Source: CAKVON01 sp902475665 (GTDB lineage Bacteria > Actinomycetota > Coriobacteriia > Coriobacteriales > Atopobiaceae). Taken from it: a stretch of 64,000 nucleotides of DNA. A program made the position numbers and the translations under genes. The notes under the pieces are model-generated. The model searched no databases. It saw only the letters and a program-made list of their open reading frames with translations, and was not told the DNA's origin. This document shows, in pieces, positions 35,096-43,239 of this stretch. The stretch is from contig JAWQCY010000006.1 in NCBI GenBank assembly GCA_036321795.1, forward strand, positions 62,001-126,000. The letters are read 5' to 3'. Each line of letters begins with the position of its first letter. Positions within the stretch are counted from its first letter, which is position 1.

Positions 35096-35424
35096 AATTG
35101 TACGAATTGAATCGTCCATTGGCGCAAGCACGTCTCGGCCGTTGGGGACCTTGCTCTTGGAGTTCGGTCTCGAGAAGGACGAGAATCTCCCGTCCGTCCC
35201 TTTTCGCCACTAGGAACTCGCGGCCGTTTGCGCCTTCTTGTTGCAGGCATCTGGTTCTTCTCGCCAGAAATGCGTGTTTGCCTGGCTGATGCGATGGAAT
35301 CGCCGTTGCTCCGCCGAATATCTGCCGACAGCAAAGGCAAGCTGGTCTTTGGCTGAATAAAAAATAGATGCTATGACGTGTGCGCCTTCGCGGCGCGGTC
35401 CCATCGAACCCAAAGGAGCTCTGC

Positions 35425-36405
35425 ATGGATCCCAACAAGCGTCCTGACGACATGGCGCGCATCACCACCCCCGAGCTTGCCCAGGCGTTTATCGCCGAGC
35501 AGGTCGCCGCAGTCCGCGAGCAGGTCGGCGACAAGAAAGTCCTGCTGGCCCTCTCCGGCGGCGTCGACAGCTCCGTCGTCGCGGCACTTCTCATCAAGGC
35601 GATCGGCAGGCAGCTGATTTGCGTGCACGTTAACCATGGCCTCATGCGCAAGGGCGAGAGCGAGCAGGTCGTCGACGTCTTCAAGAACCAGATGGACGCG
35701 AACCTGGTCTACGTGGACGCCACCGACCGCTTCCTGGGAAAGCTGGTCGACGTCGTCGAGCCCGAGGCCAAGCGCAAGATTATCGGCGCCGAGTTCATCC
35801 GCGTATTCGAGGAGGAGGCGCGCAAGGTCGGTAACGAGGTCAGCTTCCTGGCGCAGGGCACCATCTACCCCGACATCCTCGAGTCCAAGGACGGCGTGAA
35901 GGCCCACCACAACGTCGGCGGCCTGCCCGAGGACCTGCAGTTTGAGCTCTGCGAGCCCGTCAAGCTGCTGTACAAGGACGAGGTCCGCGTGGTCGGCCGC
36001 GAGCTCGGCCTGCCCGAGAACATGGTCGAGCGTCAGCCGTTCCCTGGCCCCGGCCTGGGCGTCCGCTGTCTTGGCGCCATCACCCGCGACCGCCTGGAGG
36101 CGCTACGCGAGGCCGACGCCATCGTGCGCGAGGAGATCGACCGCGCCGGCCTGACCATCTGGCAGTACTTCGCCGTCGTGCCCGACTTCCGCGCGACCGG
36201 CGTGCGCGAGGGCAAGCGTGCCTACGACTGGCCCTGCATCATCCGCTGCATCAACACCGTCGACGTCATGACTGCCGAGGTCCCCGAGCTCGATTGGGCG
36301 CTCCTGAAGCGCATCACCGAGCGTGTGACCGCCGAGGTCCCCGGCATCTGCCGCGTCTGCTACGACCTGACCCCCAAGCCCGTCGGTACGGTCGAGTGGG
36401 AGTGA
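35425..36405 (+). CDS. guaA: GMP synthase, ATP-pyrophosphatase/dimerisation subunit without glutaminase domain
   Basis: AAAGGAG precedes the ATG at 35425. The 326-residue product converts XMP to GMP. The P-loop LALSGGVDSSVVAALL (about 43-58), HVNHGLMR, the lid region IIGAEFIRVFEEEA and QGTIYPDILES, GPGLGVRCLG and the dimerisation end TPKPVGTVEWE are all present. Standard bacterial GuaA is about 515 residues with an N-terminal class I glutamine amidotransferase; that half is absent here and the upstream 440 bases hold no coding remnant. It must take ammonia directly or pair with a separate glutaminase subunit, as in archaea. A repeat-C terminator follows at once. Confidence 0.9.
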   Translation: MDPNKRPDDMARITTPELAQAFIAEQVAAVREQVGDKKVLLALSGGVDSSVVAALLIKAIGRQLICVHVNHGLMRKGESEQVVDVFKNQMDANLVYVDATDRFLGKLVDVVEPEAKRKIIGAEFIRVFEEEARKVGNEVSFLAQGTIYPDILESKDGVKAHHNVGGLPEDLQFELCEPVKLLYKDEVRVVGRELGLPENMVERQPFPGPGLGVRCLGAITRDRLEALREADAIVREEIDRAGLTIWQYFAVVPDFRATGVREGKRAYDWPCIIRCINTVDVMTAEVPELDWALLKRITERVTAEVPGICRVCYDLTPKPVGTVEWE

Positions 36406-36408
36406 TCC

Positions 36409-36557
36409 GATAGGGCTTTAACCCGTACTTTTGAGTTCCGCGCTGCGTCGCTGTGTTTCGCTTTGTTCGCGAATCACGACAAAGCCACCATCGATGGCGG
36501 TGAGTAAGCTCGATAATCGAGCCTCCGTTTCTGCATTGGAACGGAGGCTTTTTCTTT
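36409..36557. repeat. Dispersed repeat C, copy 3, directly after guaA
   Basis: GATAGGGCTTTAACCCGTAC starts 4 bases after the guaA stop. TTTTGAGTTCCGC, TGTGTTTCGCTTTG, GACAAAGCCACC and the final GAGCCTCCGT...ACGGAGGC-TTTTTCTTT hairpin align with the other two copies. Confidence 0.65.
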
Positions 36558-36965
36558 ACCCTTTTACCCCTTCACTTGCAATCTCCTCATTTTCCCTCGT
36601 GTCTAGAGACGGCAAATCACGGGACAGCATTTGGAGGAATGGGGGTAAGGATTTATCCCGAGCGAGTGGATGCGCGGTTTTGCCCTCGAGGGCTTAACGG
36701 GTCCGTTTCTGGGTCCGTGAAACTCAGATTAAAATCCAATGGCCTTCTTATAGCGGTTTCCTCGGTGGCAAATGGGAGTAAAGAAAATCGACGTCTCAAT
36801 GAAAGTGGGAGTAGCCAGGGATAATTCTGTCGCGTGCTGCCACGTGAGCCACCGCGGCATTTACTCCCAGGGTCGTCGAAAAAACCTCTGCATGCAACGG
36901 GGAGTAAAAACTCAGCAGGCGTAGGAGTGCGTGATGCTCGCCGCCTAGTTATTTAGTGCCAACAG
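36558..36965. other. Gene-free stretch with repeated GGGAGTA motif
   Basis: No gene is supported. TGGGAGTA or a close form occurs at about 36773, 36806, 36862 (reverse), 36899 and, as GGGGTAA, at 36640. The same word flanks repeat C elsewhere (8851, 9020 reverse, 41048). It looks like eroded repeat DNA. Confidence 0.35.
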
Positions 36966-37049
36966 GCTGTTTACACCCGAGCAGTGACAAACAGGGAGGC
37001 CCTTGCCAAGCTGTGAGTTGACTAGACGAACAGCAAGGAGGGGCCTCTC

Positions 37050-37361
37050 ATGTCCCAGTACCCCAACGCAGGGCTCTTCCCTAGGGGTCGCGAGACTCTC
37101 GTCTCGCACATCGAGTCTGGTCCCGGCGTGGCAGGGGGCGCCCTCCAAATAGGCGGCGGCCGCGGGATCGCTCATAAGTGGCTCTGGCGGCGATGCGCTG
37201 GCGAGCCGATGCGCGACGGGGTTGCAAGGCCACGCCAGCTGGCGCGGCTGACGCCGCCCGAGACAGGGGAAGGGGTCGTCCCAGCTCGCTGTGAGCTACT
37301 GCCTGACGAAAGAGGGTGGGCGATGGTCCCCGCCCTCCGGCCAAGGATCCTTGCTCAATGA
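37050..37361 (+). pseudogene. IS481-family transposase N-terminal remnant
   Basis: GGAGG sits 10 bases before the ATG. The start SQYPNAGLFPRGRETLVSHI, then GIAHKWLWRRCAGEPMRDGV and RPRQLARLTPPETGEGVVPA follow the N-terminal helix-turn-helix of IS481 transposases (NARLT..GR..LV.RI...., KWL.R...G). The helix-turn-helix core is garbled, probably by compensating frameshifts, and the DDE catalytic domain is absent. Confidence 0.55.
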
Positions 37362-37371
37362 CCAGATGGTG

Positions 37372-37920
37372 CTAGAGACGGTATCGACCTGGCTTAATCT
37401 TGGTTTGCACCATGTAGTAGCTTAAGCTAAGCGCCTCCCGCACCGCGTCCCTCTTCATTGGGATATGCACCGTTGGAACTTTATGCATATTGTTTCTAAA
37501 GGCAGGCAGCCCGTTCCACAGACTAAAGACCTTCTGGTCGAAGTTGTCGTCGCAGTTGATAGGATCGAGGTCTGGGTAGGCGACAATCACCGGGAGTTCT
37601 AGATGCCCAATGCCATACTCCATCTCTTCGTTCAACGCGCGGCTGGGTCTCGTGACATCGCTTAAGAATAGGAGAATGTTCTTGGACTCGCGAAGACGCT
37701 CCCTAAGCCTCGGCTTAAGAGTGTCTTCCCAGTCGCTTCCATCACGGACGTTGTAGGTCTTGTTGTGTGAGTCGATGAAGGGGAAACTCGGGTCATTATG
37801 CTTCCACATCCTGATGAGGTTGTAGTAGACGAAATCCCTTGTGGCAAGAGCCCCGAGGTTGGATGATTCAAAGGGCTCATCCACGTAGAAGGCGCAGTAG
37901 GTTCCGTTTCTGTATGACAT
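37372..37920 (-). CDS. Thoeris ThsB-like TIR-domain protein
   Basis: This 182-residue protein has the ThsB/DUF1863 TIR-like fold: CAFYVDEPFESSNLGALATR at the start, KTYNVRDGSDWEDTLKPRLR and ERLRESKNILLFLSDVTRPS, then the acidic helix ALNEEMEYGIGHLELPVIVA. The Glu in this helix is the likely NADase catalytic residue. In Thoeris such proteins detect infection and make an ADP-ribose-type signal from NAD. It starts 2 bases after the macro-domain gene on the same strand, so the two form one operon with the receptor/effector gene first. An IS481 remnant lies just beyond its end. Confidence 0.78.
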   Translation of the reverse strand: MSYRNGTYCAFYVDEPFESSNLGALATRDFVYYNLIRMWKHNDPSFPFIDSHNKTYNVRDGSDWEDTLKPRLRERLRESKNILLFLSDVTRPSRALNEEMEYGIGHLELPVIVAYPDLDPINCDDNFDQKVFSLWNGLPAFRNNMHKVPTVHIPMKRDAVREALSLSYYMVQTKIKPGRYRL

Positions 37921-37922
37921 CG

Positions 37923-39026
37923 CTACCTTCTTTCCCCAATTTCGAGCTCTTGCATGTCCTCTGGCCTTGCGACGATATAGGCCTTGCCGACAATCATGGC
38001 AGAGCGCTGAGTAAGAGTCTCACGCAACAGATCGTAGGAATCCCTAATTGTTAGCCCCGCTCTTGAGAGGCCCGTCCCTATGAGGGGGACGTACATGCGT
38101 CTGCCTTGCCCTCGACGGTCGTAGTAGCTTAGTAGTTCTAACAGGGCCTCGCGTATCTCGCTTGGTGAGCTATGAGCCCTATTTTCCTTATCGAAAGACG
38201 AGATTGCGAGAAGGCAGAAGACGGCGTGTTGCGTCTCAAACTCGGCGACGCTGCCGAGCGGGTATGTCCCGTCCACGTTGGGCAGGATGCCTCGGCGCCT
38301 GAGGTTCGACTTGATCCGCGTGGAGATTCTCCGAGCGCTGGTGCCGCTCACTGCCATTCTGGTAAGCCACTTTCCGTGGATACTATCTGGGGCTACAAGA
38401 GGATGTTCTGCGCCCTCGACCCTGCTGGTCACATGTGTCTCAAATCTCGTGTCAACGGGGATGACAATGAGATTCTTCTGCTTCGATCGGTTGCCAAAGC
38501 CAAACTTAAGAAGGTCCCCTGAGACGAGCGTGAGAGCAGCGGTGCCACGCCTCCAGATGACCCTGCTGTCTTGAGGGGTGTTCGGTGCTCGTATTGCTTC
38601 AATGAGGGAGAAGGCAAGAAGCACTGAGAGGTCGTCGTTTCTCGCCAGAAGCTCCCTCTTGACGGGGTCGTCATCTGGCACGAGGGCAGCGACGCTGTCG
38701 GTGAGCCTGCGATGCTCGTATGGGCTGACGTAGTCGGTGACGAAGTCAGAGAATCCTGCGGCAACAGCATCTAGAAGCCCGACGCGGTTTAGCTCGTTGC
38801 GCAGGGCTCGCGGGACGTCCTCTCTGCCTGACAGCAGTTTGCTGGTGCGAGCTTTGTCCAATACGTATTCCCCCCCAAAGCGGTTCTTGACATGAGTTGC
38901 GCAAACATACGGCGCAAGGAATGCGTTGAGGAAATCCTCGTCGGTTATCGACCTGTTTGCGGCATGGCTCTTGACTGCTCTAGAAAGCGTTGCGAGGGTA
39001 AGCGTATCTACCTCCTCTGATGACAT
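37923..39026 (-). CDS. Macro-domain effector with unknown N-terminal domain, Thoeris-associated
   Basis: This is a 367-residue protein. From about residue 160 it matches the ThsA-type macro domain: VSGDLLKFGFGNRSKQKNLI, VIPVDTRFETHV, DSIHGKWL, GTYPLGSVAEF and VPLIGTGLSRAGLTIRDSYD. Such macro domains bind ADP-ribose-derived signals made by the partner TIR. Residues 1-155 (LTLATLSRAVKSHAANRSIT, YVLDKARTSKLLSGREDVPR, ending LLAFSLIEAIRAPN) are helical, have no SIR2 motif and no membrane span, so the killing activity would be something other than the described NADase or pore effectors. The ATG has no good ribosome site; leaderless translation is possible. Confidence 0.72.
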   Translation of the reverse strand: MSSEEVDTLTLATLSRAVKSHAANRSITDEDFLNAFLAPYVCATHVKNRFGGEYVLDKARTSKLLSGREDVPRALRNELNRVGLLDAVAAGFSDFVTDYVSPYEHRRLTDSVAALVPDDDPVKRELLARNDDLSVLLAFSLIEAIRAPNTPQDSRVIWRRGTAALTLVSGDLLKFGFGNRSKQKNLIVIPVDTRFETHVTSRVEGAEHPLVAPDSIHGKWLTRMAVSGTSARRISTRIKSNLRRRGILPNVDGTYPLGSVAEFETQHAVFCLLAISSFDKENRAHSSPSEIREALLELLSYYDRRGQGRRMYVPLIGTGLSRAGLTIRDSYDLLRETLTQRSAMIVGKAYIVARPEDMQELEIGERR

Positions 39027-39178
39027 GGCAATTACAAATAACCCACAACAACATTATCACAACTTAGTCAAATCGAAATCATTTAACAGCGGAAATAGCA
39101 TTCATTACTGAGCCCAATCTACGGAGTTGCATGCAACGGGCTCGCATGTGCTCCGGCTAGTAGAAAGACAGTTCAGCA

Positions 39179-39907
39179 ATGACTCAGCTCAAGTTTGCGG
39201 GGGTACGTCCGGGCCTAAAGGACCTTTGGGGAGCTGGCCTCGTTCGCGGTGCTTCGTGGTCCCATCTCGACAACCCCATCAACCCCAACGTGGCAAAAGG
39301 GCATGTAAACGCCGTAATCTCCTTACGTGACGCCAAGACGCTGCACAAGCGCAAGATGACCGAGGGCGACGTCAACTATCACATTGGTGCCCACGTGCAT
39401 CTCTACATTGACGACGACAAGTATGATGGCGAGCGCGAGGGCGTCTGGAAGAAGCATGCGGAGTTCCTTGACATGTTGCGTCACTTCGATGGCGCTCTTG
39501 GAATCGACTTCAGCACGTACCTTGATTTCCCTGGTCCGCTCAAGGACTGGCAGATCTGTCGCATACGCATGATGGAATACTATCTCAGTTCCCATGACGT
39601 CGAGGTGGTCCAGAATGCCCGCTGGGCAGAGCCGGACAGCTGGGAGCGATTCTTTGACGTCCTGCACCATGGTGCTCCGCTGAGTCTCGGCACGGTGGCT
39701 AGTGGACTCAAACTCGTGGAAAACCGCCCGCTCTTTGAGGCGGGGCTCCTTAAGCTGGTTGAGGTATGCTCGCCGAGCGTTTTGTATGTTGTTGGCTCGG
39801 CGAACTATCCGGTGTTTGACGAGGTGAGGGATGCCGGCGTCGACGTCGTGCAGTTCGACGGGCCGACCGCTGACGCCTTCGCGCGTAGGGGGGCCAGCCA
39901 TGAGTAA
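39179..39907 (+). CDS. DUF4417-domain protein
   Basis: This 242-residue protein follows the DUF4417 pattern: HVHLYIDDDKYDGEREGVWK, LRHFDGALGIDFSTYLDFPG, QICRIRMMEYYLSSHDVEVV, QNARWAEP, then a GAPLSLGTVASG turn and VCSPSVLYVVGSANYPVFDE near the end. The function of DUF4417 is unknown; members are common on phages and mobile elements. It reads away from the TIR-macro operon, sharing the intergenic region 39027-39178. Its last 8 bases overlap the start of the nuclease gene, so translation is coupled. Confidence 0.7.
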   Translation: MTQLKFAGVRPGLKDLWGAGLVRGASWSHLDNPINPNVAKGHVNAVISLRDAKTLHKRKMTEGDVNYHIGAHVHLYIDDDKYDGEREGVWKKHAEFLDMLRHFDGALGIDFSTYLDFPGPLKDWQICRIRMMEYYLSSHDVEVVQNARWAEPDSWERFFDVLHHGAPLSLGTVASGLKLVENRPLFEAGLLKLVEVCSPSVLYVVGSANYPVFDEVRDAGVDVVQFDGPTADAFARRGASHE

Positions 39908-40439
39908 GCCCCTGAGCGGTCTCTTTCGCGGCACGAGGGGAGAGCGCTTCCACATGGGTGATGCCGAGACGGTCATCGCAGAGCGGGCTGTCGGCCTCGA
40001 TCTGCGCGAGCATCCCCTCCAGAATAGGCAGCTTAGCGCCAAGCAGGTCAAGGCGATTCGCGCGAAGATTGTCAATCGTACTGCCACGCGCGAGGAGTAC
40101 GAGGCGTACATGTGGCAGCGCCGCTTCAGCAAAAGGCGTAGGGCGGGCGTCGACAGCTTCTGGGAGCAGGAGGCTGATCGCCTGCTTGCGGGGCTCCAGG
40201 GCACGAGGAATTGGTCGCCTGGGGATATCGAGCGAATCCTGTCGGGGCGCAAGCCACGTCGTTCTGGTAGGCCAATCGAAGGCCATCACACCTTCAGTGC
40301 CGTGCTTTACCCGCATCTTGCGAACTGTGGTGAAATAATCTACCCAGCAACGCACTTCGAGCACCTTCAGGCATGGCATGGCGGCAACTACAGGAAGAGC
40401 CTTCCTGGCCGCCGCATCCGTAGGTTCAACGAGTTCTAG
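39900..40439 (+). CDS. GHH-type HNH nuclease/toxin-like protein
   Basis: The ATG at 39900 overlaps the DUF4417 stop by 8 bases. The 179-residue basic protein has an extended N-terminus (LREHPLQNRQLSAKQVKAIR, YEAYMWQRRFSKRRRAGVDS) and a C-terminal GHHTFSAVLYPHLAN, EIIYPATHFEHLQAWHGGNY sequence. GHH, TH..HL and HGGN are the metal and catalytic motifs of HNH nucleases found as toxin tips. There is no secretion signal. It could be a toxin with the next gene as its antitoxin, or part of a DUF4417 module. Confidence 0.65.
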   Translation: MSKPLSGLFRGTRGERFHMGDAETVIAERAVGLDLREHPLQNRQLSAKQVKAIRAKIVNRTATREEYEAYMWQRRFSKRRRAGVDSFWEQEADRLLAGLQGTRNWSPGDIERILSGRKPRRSGRPIEGHHTFSAVLYPHLANCGEIIYPATHFEHLQAWHGGNYRKSLPGRRIRRFNEF

Positions 40440-40448
40440 GAGGTTACA

Positions 40449-40802
40449 GTGGCAACCAATTACAGCCTGCTCATCGATCAGGACGACTTGAACGCCAAGG
40501 CTATTAGCGTCGTCCGCAAGCACCTCGGGATTGCGATGGGGGAGGTTCGCCGCCGCGCCGCCGCAGGGGAGCCCATGTACGAGTGCGAGGCTACCGACAA
40601 CGATGGTATTGCCCTCATTATCAAGGTCCACCGCGACCTTGAGTCTTACGGCATCGGCGACCGCATCATTCGCGGCACACGTGAGGTTGGTGCCGCCCAT
40701 CTCGAAAACGTTCTGCGCGAGAGGCGCGAAGATGTTGTTGCTGATGGAGAGGAGGGCCTCTTTATAGACGAGCTCTGGTGGGGCCTAGATTTGGGTAAGT
40801 GA
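40449..40802 (+). CDS. Small acidic protein with ribosomal L7/L12 C-domain-like segment
   Basis: AGGAGG lies 5 bases before a GTG start. The 117-residue protein contains AKAISVVRKHLGIAMGEVRR and DNDGIALIIKVHRDLESYGI, resembling the C-terminal fold of ribosomal L7/L12 in which VIKxVR...GL..A is typical. The second half is acidic (RERREDVVADGEEGLFIDEL). The position after a nuclease gene and the acidic charge suggest an immunity protein or antitoxin; this is inference. Two hairpins follow. Confidence 0.5.
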   Translation: MATNYSLLIDQDDLNAKAISVVRKHLGIAMGEVRRRAAAGEPMYECEATDNDGIALIIKVHRDLESYGIGDRIIRGTREVGAAHLENVLRERREDVVADGEEGLFIDELWWGLDLGK

Positions 40803-40848
40803 CATATCGATAGGTCCAGCATACATTCATAGTGTCGTGAAGCTCGAG

Positions 40849-40886
40849 GTGTGGGCGGTCAACCGTTACGGTTTGCCCGCCCACAC
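40849..40886. terminator. Terminator after the DUF4417 operon
   Basis: GTGTGGGCGG (40849-40858) pairs with 40877-40886, with an inner AACCG/CGGTT stem. There is no T run, so it may slow rather than end transcription. Nothing is supported in 40887-41089. Confidence 0.5.
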
Positions 40887-41089
40887 TATGGACTCTGGGG
40901 AGACGTGCAAGCCGCTCGTGATGACAAGAGCGCCTGCCTGCGTGAGTATCGAATGAGTGCCAAAGCATGCGAAACGAGGGGAACGCTGGCATATGGTGTG
41001 GATGCCACGACAAGCCGTCGCGCGAGCTTGCGCCACATCAAGACCAGTGGGAGTAGATAACACGTACGTTTTCCCAGCTAGATAGATGT

Positions 41090-41129
41090 GACAACCCCTC
41101 TGGCAGTGGTTATTGCCAGAGGGGTTGTC
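41090..41129. terminator. Strong bidirectional terminator
   Basis: A perfect 16-bp stem (GACAACCCCTCTGGCA and complement) with an eight-base loop is followed by TGTTTTGC. It separates the operon above from the leftward two-component genes. Confidence 0.8.
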
Positions 41130-41179
41130 TGTTTTGCTGACGAGAAGGACGCACGGGTCGATGTCGGGGTGGGTTAACG

Positions 41180-42331
41180 CTAGGCCGCAGGGCACTCGCC
41201 GGCGGGCAGGTCCACGAGCATGACGGTGCCGTCCTCGCAGCTCTTCTCGACAGAGGCGGTGCCACCGTGGAGCGACGCGATCTCCCATACCAGCGCAAGG
41301 CCGAGGCCCACGCCGCCTCGGGCCCTACTGCGTGACTTGTCGACGCGGAAGAAGGGCTGGAAGATGCTCTGTTGCAGCTCGGCGGGAATCCCGGGGCCCT
41401 GGTCCGCGACCCGTATGAGGATGCGGCCATCCTGCTGGCGGGTAGATAGGGTGACCGTCGTGTTGGGACGCCCGTAGCGGATGGCGTTTTCGGCCAGGTT
41501 GAAGACCATGCGGTAGATGAGGGTGTCGCTGCCGACCATGCGCGCGTCTCCGCTGTGCTCGAGGGTGATTCCGCCCTGCTCGGCGAGCGGGGCGAGGTCG
41601 GTGGCGACCTCCTCCAGCAGCGGGCCAACGTCGATCGGGTCGGTGCAGGGGACGGTTTGCAGCTCGCTCATCTCGAGCAGGGTCTTGGTCATCTGCGTCA
41701 TGCGCTCGGTCTGCTCGCGCAGCAGCGTCAAAAGCTCGGTGGTTTCGGGCCGAGCGTCGGGATGCTCGGCCGAGAAGAGCTCGACCTGCGCCTGCATGAG
41801 TGCGAGTGGCGTCCGTAGCTCGTGCGCGGCGTTGCCCGTGAACTGCCGCTGGGCCGAGAAGCCCTCGTCCAGTCGCGCGATCATGTCGTTGAACGACGCG
41901 CTGCAACGCGCGAGCTCGGCGGGGACGTCCTCGTCGAGCTTGGTGATCGCGAGGTTGTCGGGGCGCACGTCCTCTACCTGCGAGGCAAAGTCCTGCAGCG
42001 GTCGCAGTGCCCGTCCGCTGGCAAAGTACGCGAGCACGCCGCCCGCCAACGTCACCGCGGCGGTGATGCACCAGCTCGTCGCACCGAACGCCTCCTGGGC
42101 GCCGCCCACGATGACGGTGACCTCGTCTCCAAGTCCCGTGCTCGTGGGGTCGAACGCAAGCGGGCCGTCCTTTTGGGCCCCTGCCTCGGCGAAGGTCGAG
42201 ATCTTGTCGCCAATCGAGTCCATGTAGCGCATGCCCGAGTACCCGATCAGGCAGTTTGTCAGGACGCAGGCCGCGCAGACGAGAAGTGCCGTCGTCAGCG
42301 TGATGCGCCACTGTAGGGAGAGCCTTCTCAT
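41180..42331 (-). CDS. Sensor histidine kinase (EnvZ/OmpR class)
   Basis: The start at 42331 overlaps the regulator stop as ATGA. The 383-residue protein has two membrane helices (LTTALLVCAACVLTNCLIGY and SWCITAAVTLAGGVLAYFAS), a HAMP segment, a DHp box FTGNAAHELRTPLALMQAQV with the His, and ATPase motifs NLAENAIRYG, DQGPGIP and GVGLGLALVWEIASLHGG. The signal is unknown. It forms a pair with the regulator at 42328-43002 and may control the neighbouring redox genes, which start divergently 90 bases upstream of the regulator. Confidence 0.9.
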   Translation of the reverse strand: MRRLSLQWRITLTTALLVCAACVLTNCLIGYSGMRYMDSIGDKISTFAEAGAQKDGPLAFDPTSTGLGDEVTVIVGGAQEAFGATSWCITAAVTLAGGVLAYFASGRALRPLQDFASQVEDVRPDNLAITKLDEDVPAELARCSASFNDMIARLDEGFSAQRQFTGNAAHELRTPLALMQAQVELFSAEHPDARPETTELLTLLREQTERMTQMTKTLLEMSELQTVPCTDPIDVGPLLEEVATDLAPLAEQGGITLEHSGDARMVGSDTLIYRMVFNLAENAIRYGRPNTTVTLSTRQQDGRILIRVADQGPGIPAELQQSIFQPFFRVDKSRSRARGGVGLGLALVWEIASLHGGTASVEKSCEDGTVMLVDLPAGECPAA

Positions 42332-43002
42332 CCGACGTCCCCCATCACGTAACCCTCGCCGATGCGGTTGCGTATGGGGTCGTGCCCCAACGCACCGCGC
42401 AGCTTCTTGCGCAGTGACGAGATGTGCACCCGGGCCGAGTTGCTGAAGCTGTTTGCGTTGGCGTCCCACACGTGCTCGATAAGCTCCTCCTGGCTCACCG
42501 GGCGCTCCTGGTTGAGCATGAGGTACTCGAGGATTCCCGTCTCCTTCCGGGTGAGTGACAGGGTCTCGTTACCAACAGCCGCCGAACGCGCTTTTGTGTC
42601 GAAGGAGAGGTTTCCGCAGGTCAGGACCGTATCGCTCTGTGTGAACCGCCTGAGCGTGAGGCTGCGGATTCTGGCTGCGAGCTCGTCGAGGTGGAACGGC
42701 TTTGTCAGGTAGTCGTTGGCCCCAGCGTCCAGCCCAGCCACCTTGTCGGCGACCTCGCCGCGCGCCGACAGGATGAGGACCTTCGTGTCGAGGTCGGTCT
42801 CGCGCAGCCTTGCCAGCACCTCCATCCCGTCCGCGCCGGGAAGGTTAAGGTCCAGCACCACGAGGTCGAAACGCTCTGTGGCGAGAAGTTCCGTCGCCTC
42901 GCGACCGTCGTGGCAGGAGTCGACGCTGTAGGCGAGGTTTCTTAGGCTGCGGACAATCGCGTCGCAAAGCGCCCGCTCGTCCTCTACGACCAAAATGCGC
43001 AT
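42328..43002 (-). CDS. OmpR-family response regulator
   Basis: This 224-residue protein has a receiver domain with EDE at 7-9, the acceptor Asp in LVVLDLNLPGADG (about 51) and Lys in YLTKPF, followed by a winged helix (LSLTRKETGILEYLMLNQER, ARVHISSLRKKLRG). It is translationally coupled to the kinase by an ATGA overlap. It is divergent from the CXXC/4Fe-4S/TlpA genes, a natural target for regulation. Confidence 0.92.
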   Translation of the reverse strand: MRILVVEDERALCDAIVRSLRNLAYSVDSCHDGREATELLATERFDLVVLDLNLPGADGMEVLARLRETDLDTKVLILSARGEVADKVAGLDAGANDYLTKPFHLDELAARIRSLTLRRFTQSDTVLTCGNLSFDTKARSAAVGNETLSLTRKETGILEYLMLNQERPVSQEELIEHVWDANANSFSNSARVHISSLRKKLRGALGHDPIRNRIGEGYVMGDVG

Positions 43003-43092
43003 GTGGCTCTCCCGGTGTGTGCGTCTGGCTCTTAACGCGGATTTTATATCCGATATGTTCCAATCGTGCCAGAAGCGAAGGGAGTGGTCGAA

Positions 43093-43239
43093 TTGTTCAG
43101 GACGATAAAGCCTGCCGTCCAGATTGCGCTGCTGTTAGTTGGGGTCGCCATGGTCTGTTTCGGCGCCCTGCGCGGCGAGGCGGCAGCGGTTTTGGCAAAG
43201 GCGATCAGGCTGTGTCTGGAGTGTGTCGGAATTGGATAA
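43093..43239 (+). CDS. CD1871A-family small CXXC protein
   Basis: This 48-residue ORF with a TTG start behind AAGGGAG is easily missed. It reads MFRTIKPAVQIALLLVGVAM, then RGEAAAVLAKAIRLCLECVG and IG. One membrane helix is followed by the conserved KAIxLCLECxGIG with a CxxC pair. The family is known by this motif and by its place before 4Fe-4S membrane proteins; the CXXC may hold metal or exchange electrons. The stop overlaps the TTG start region of the next gene. Confidence 0.75.
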   Translation: MFRTIKPAVQIALLLVGVAMVCFGALRGEAAAVLAKAIRLCLECVGIG

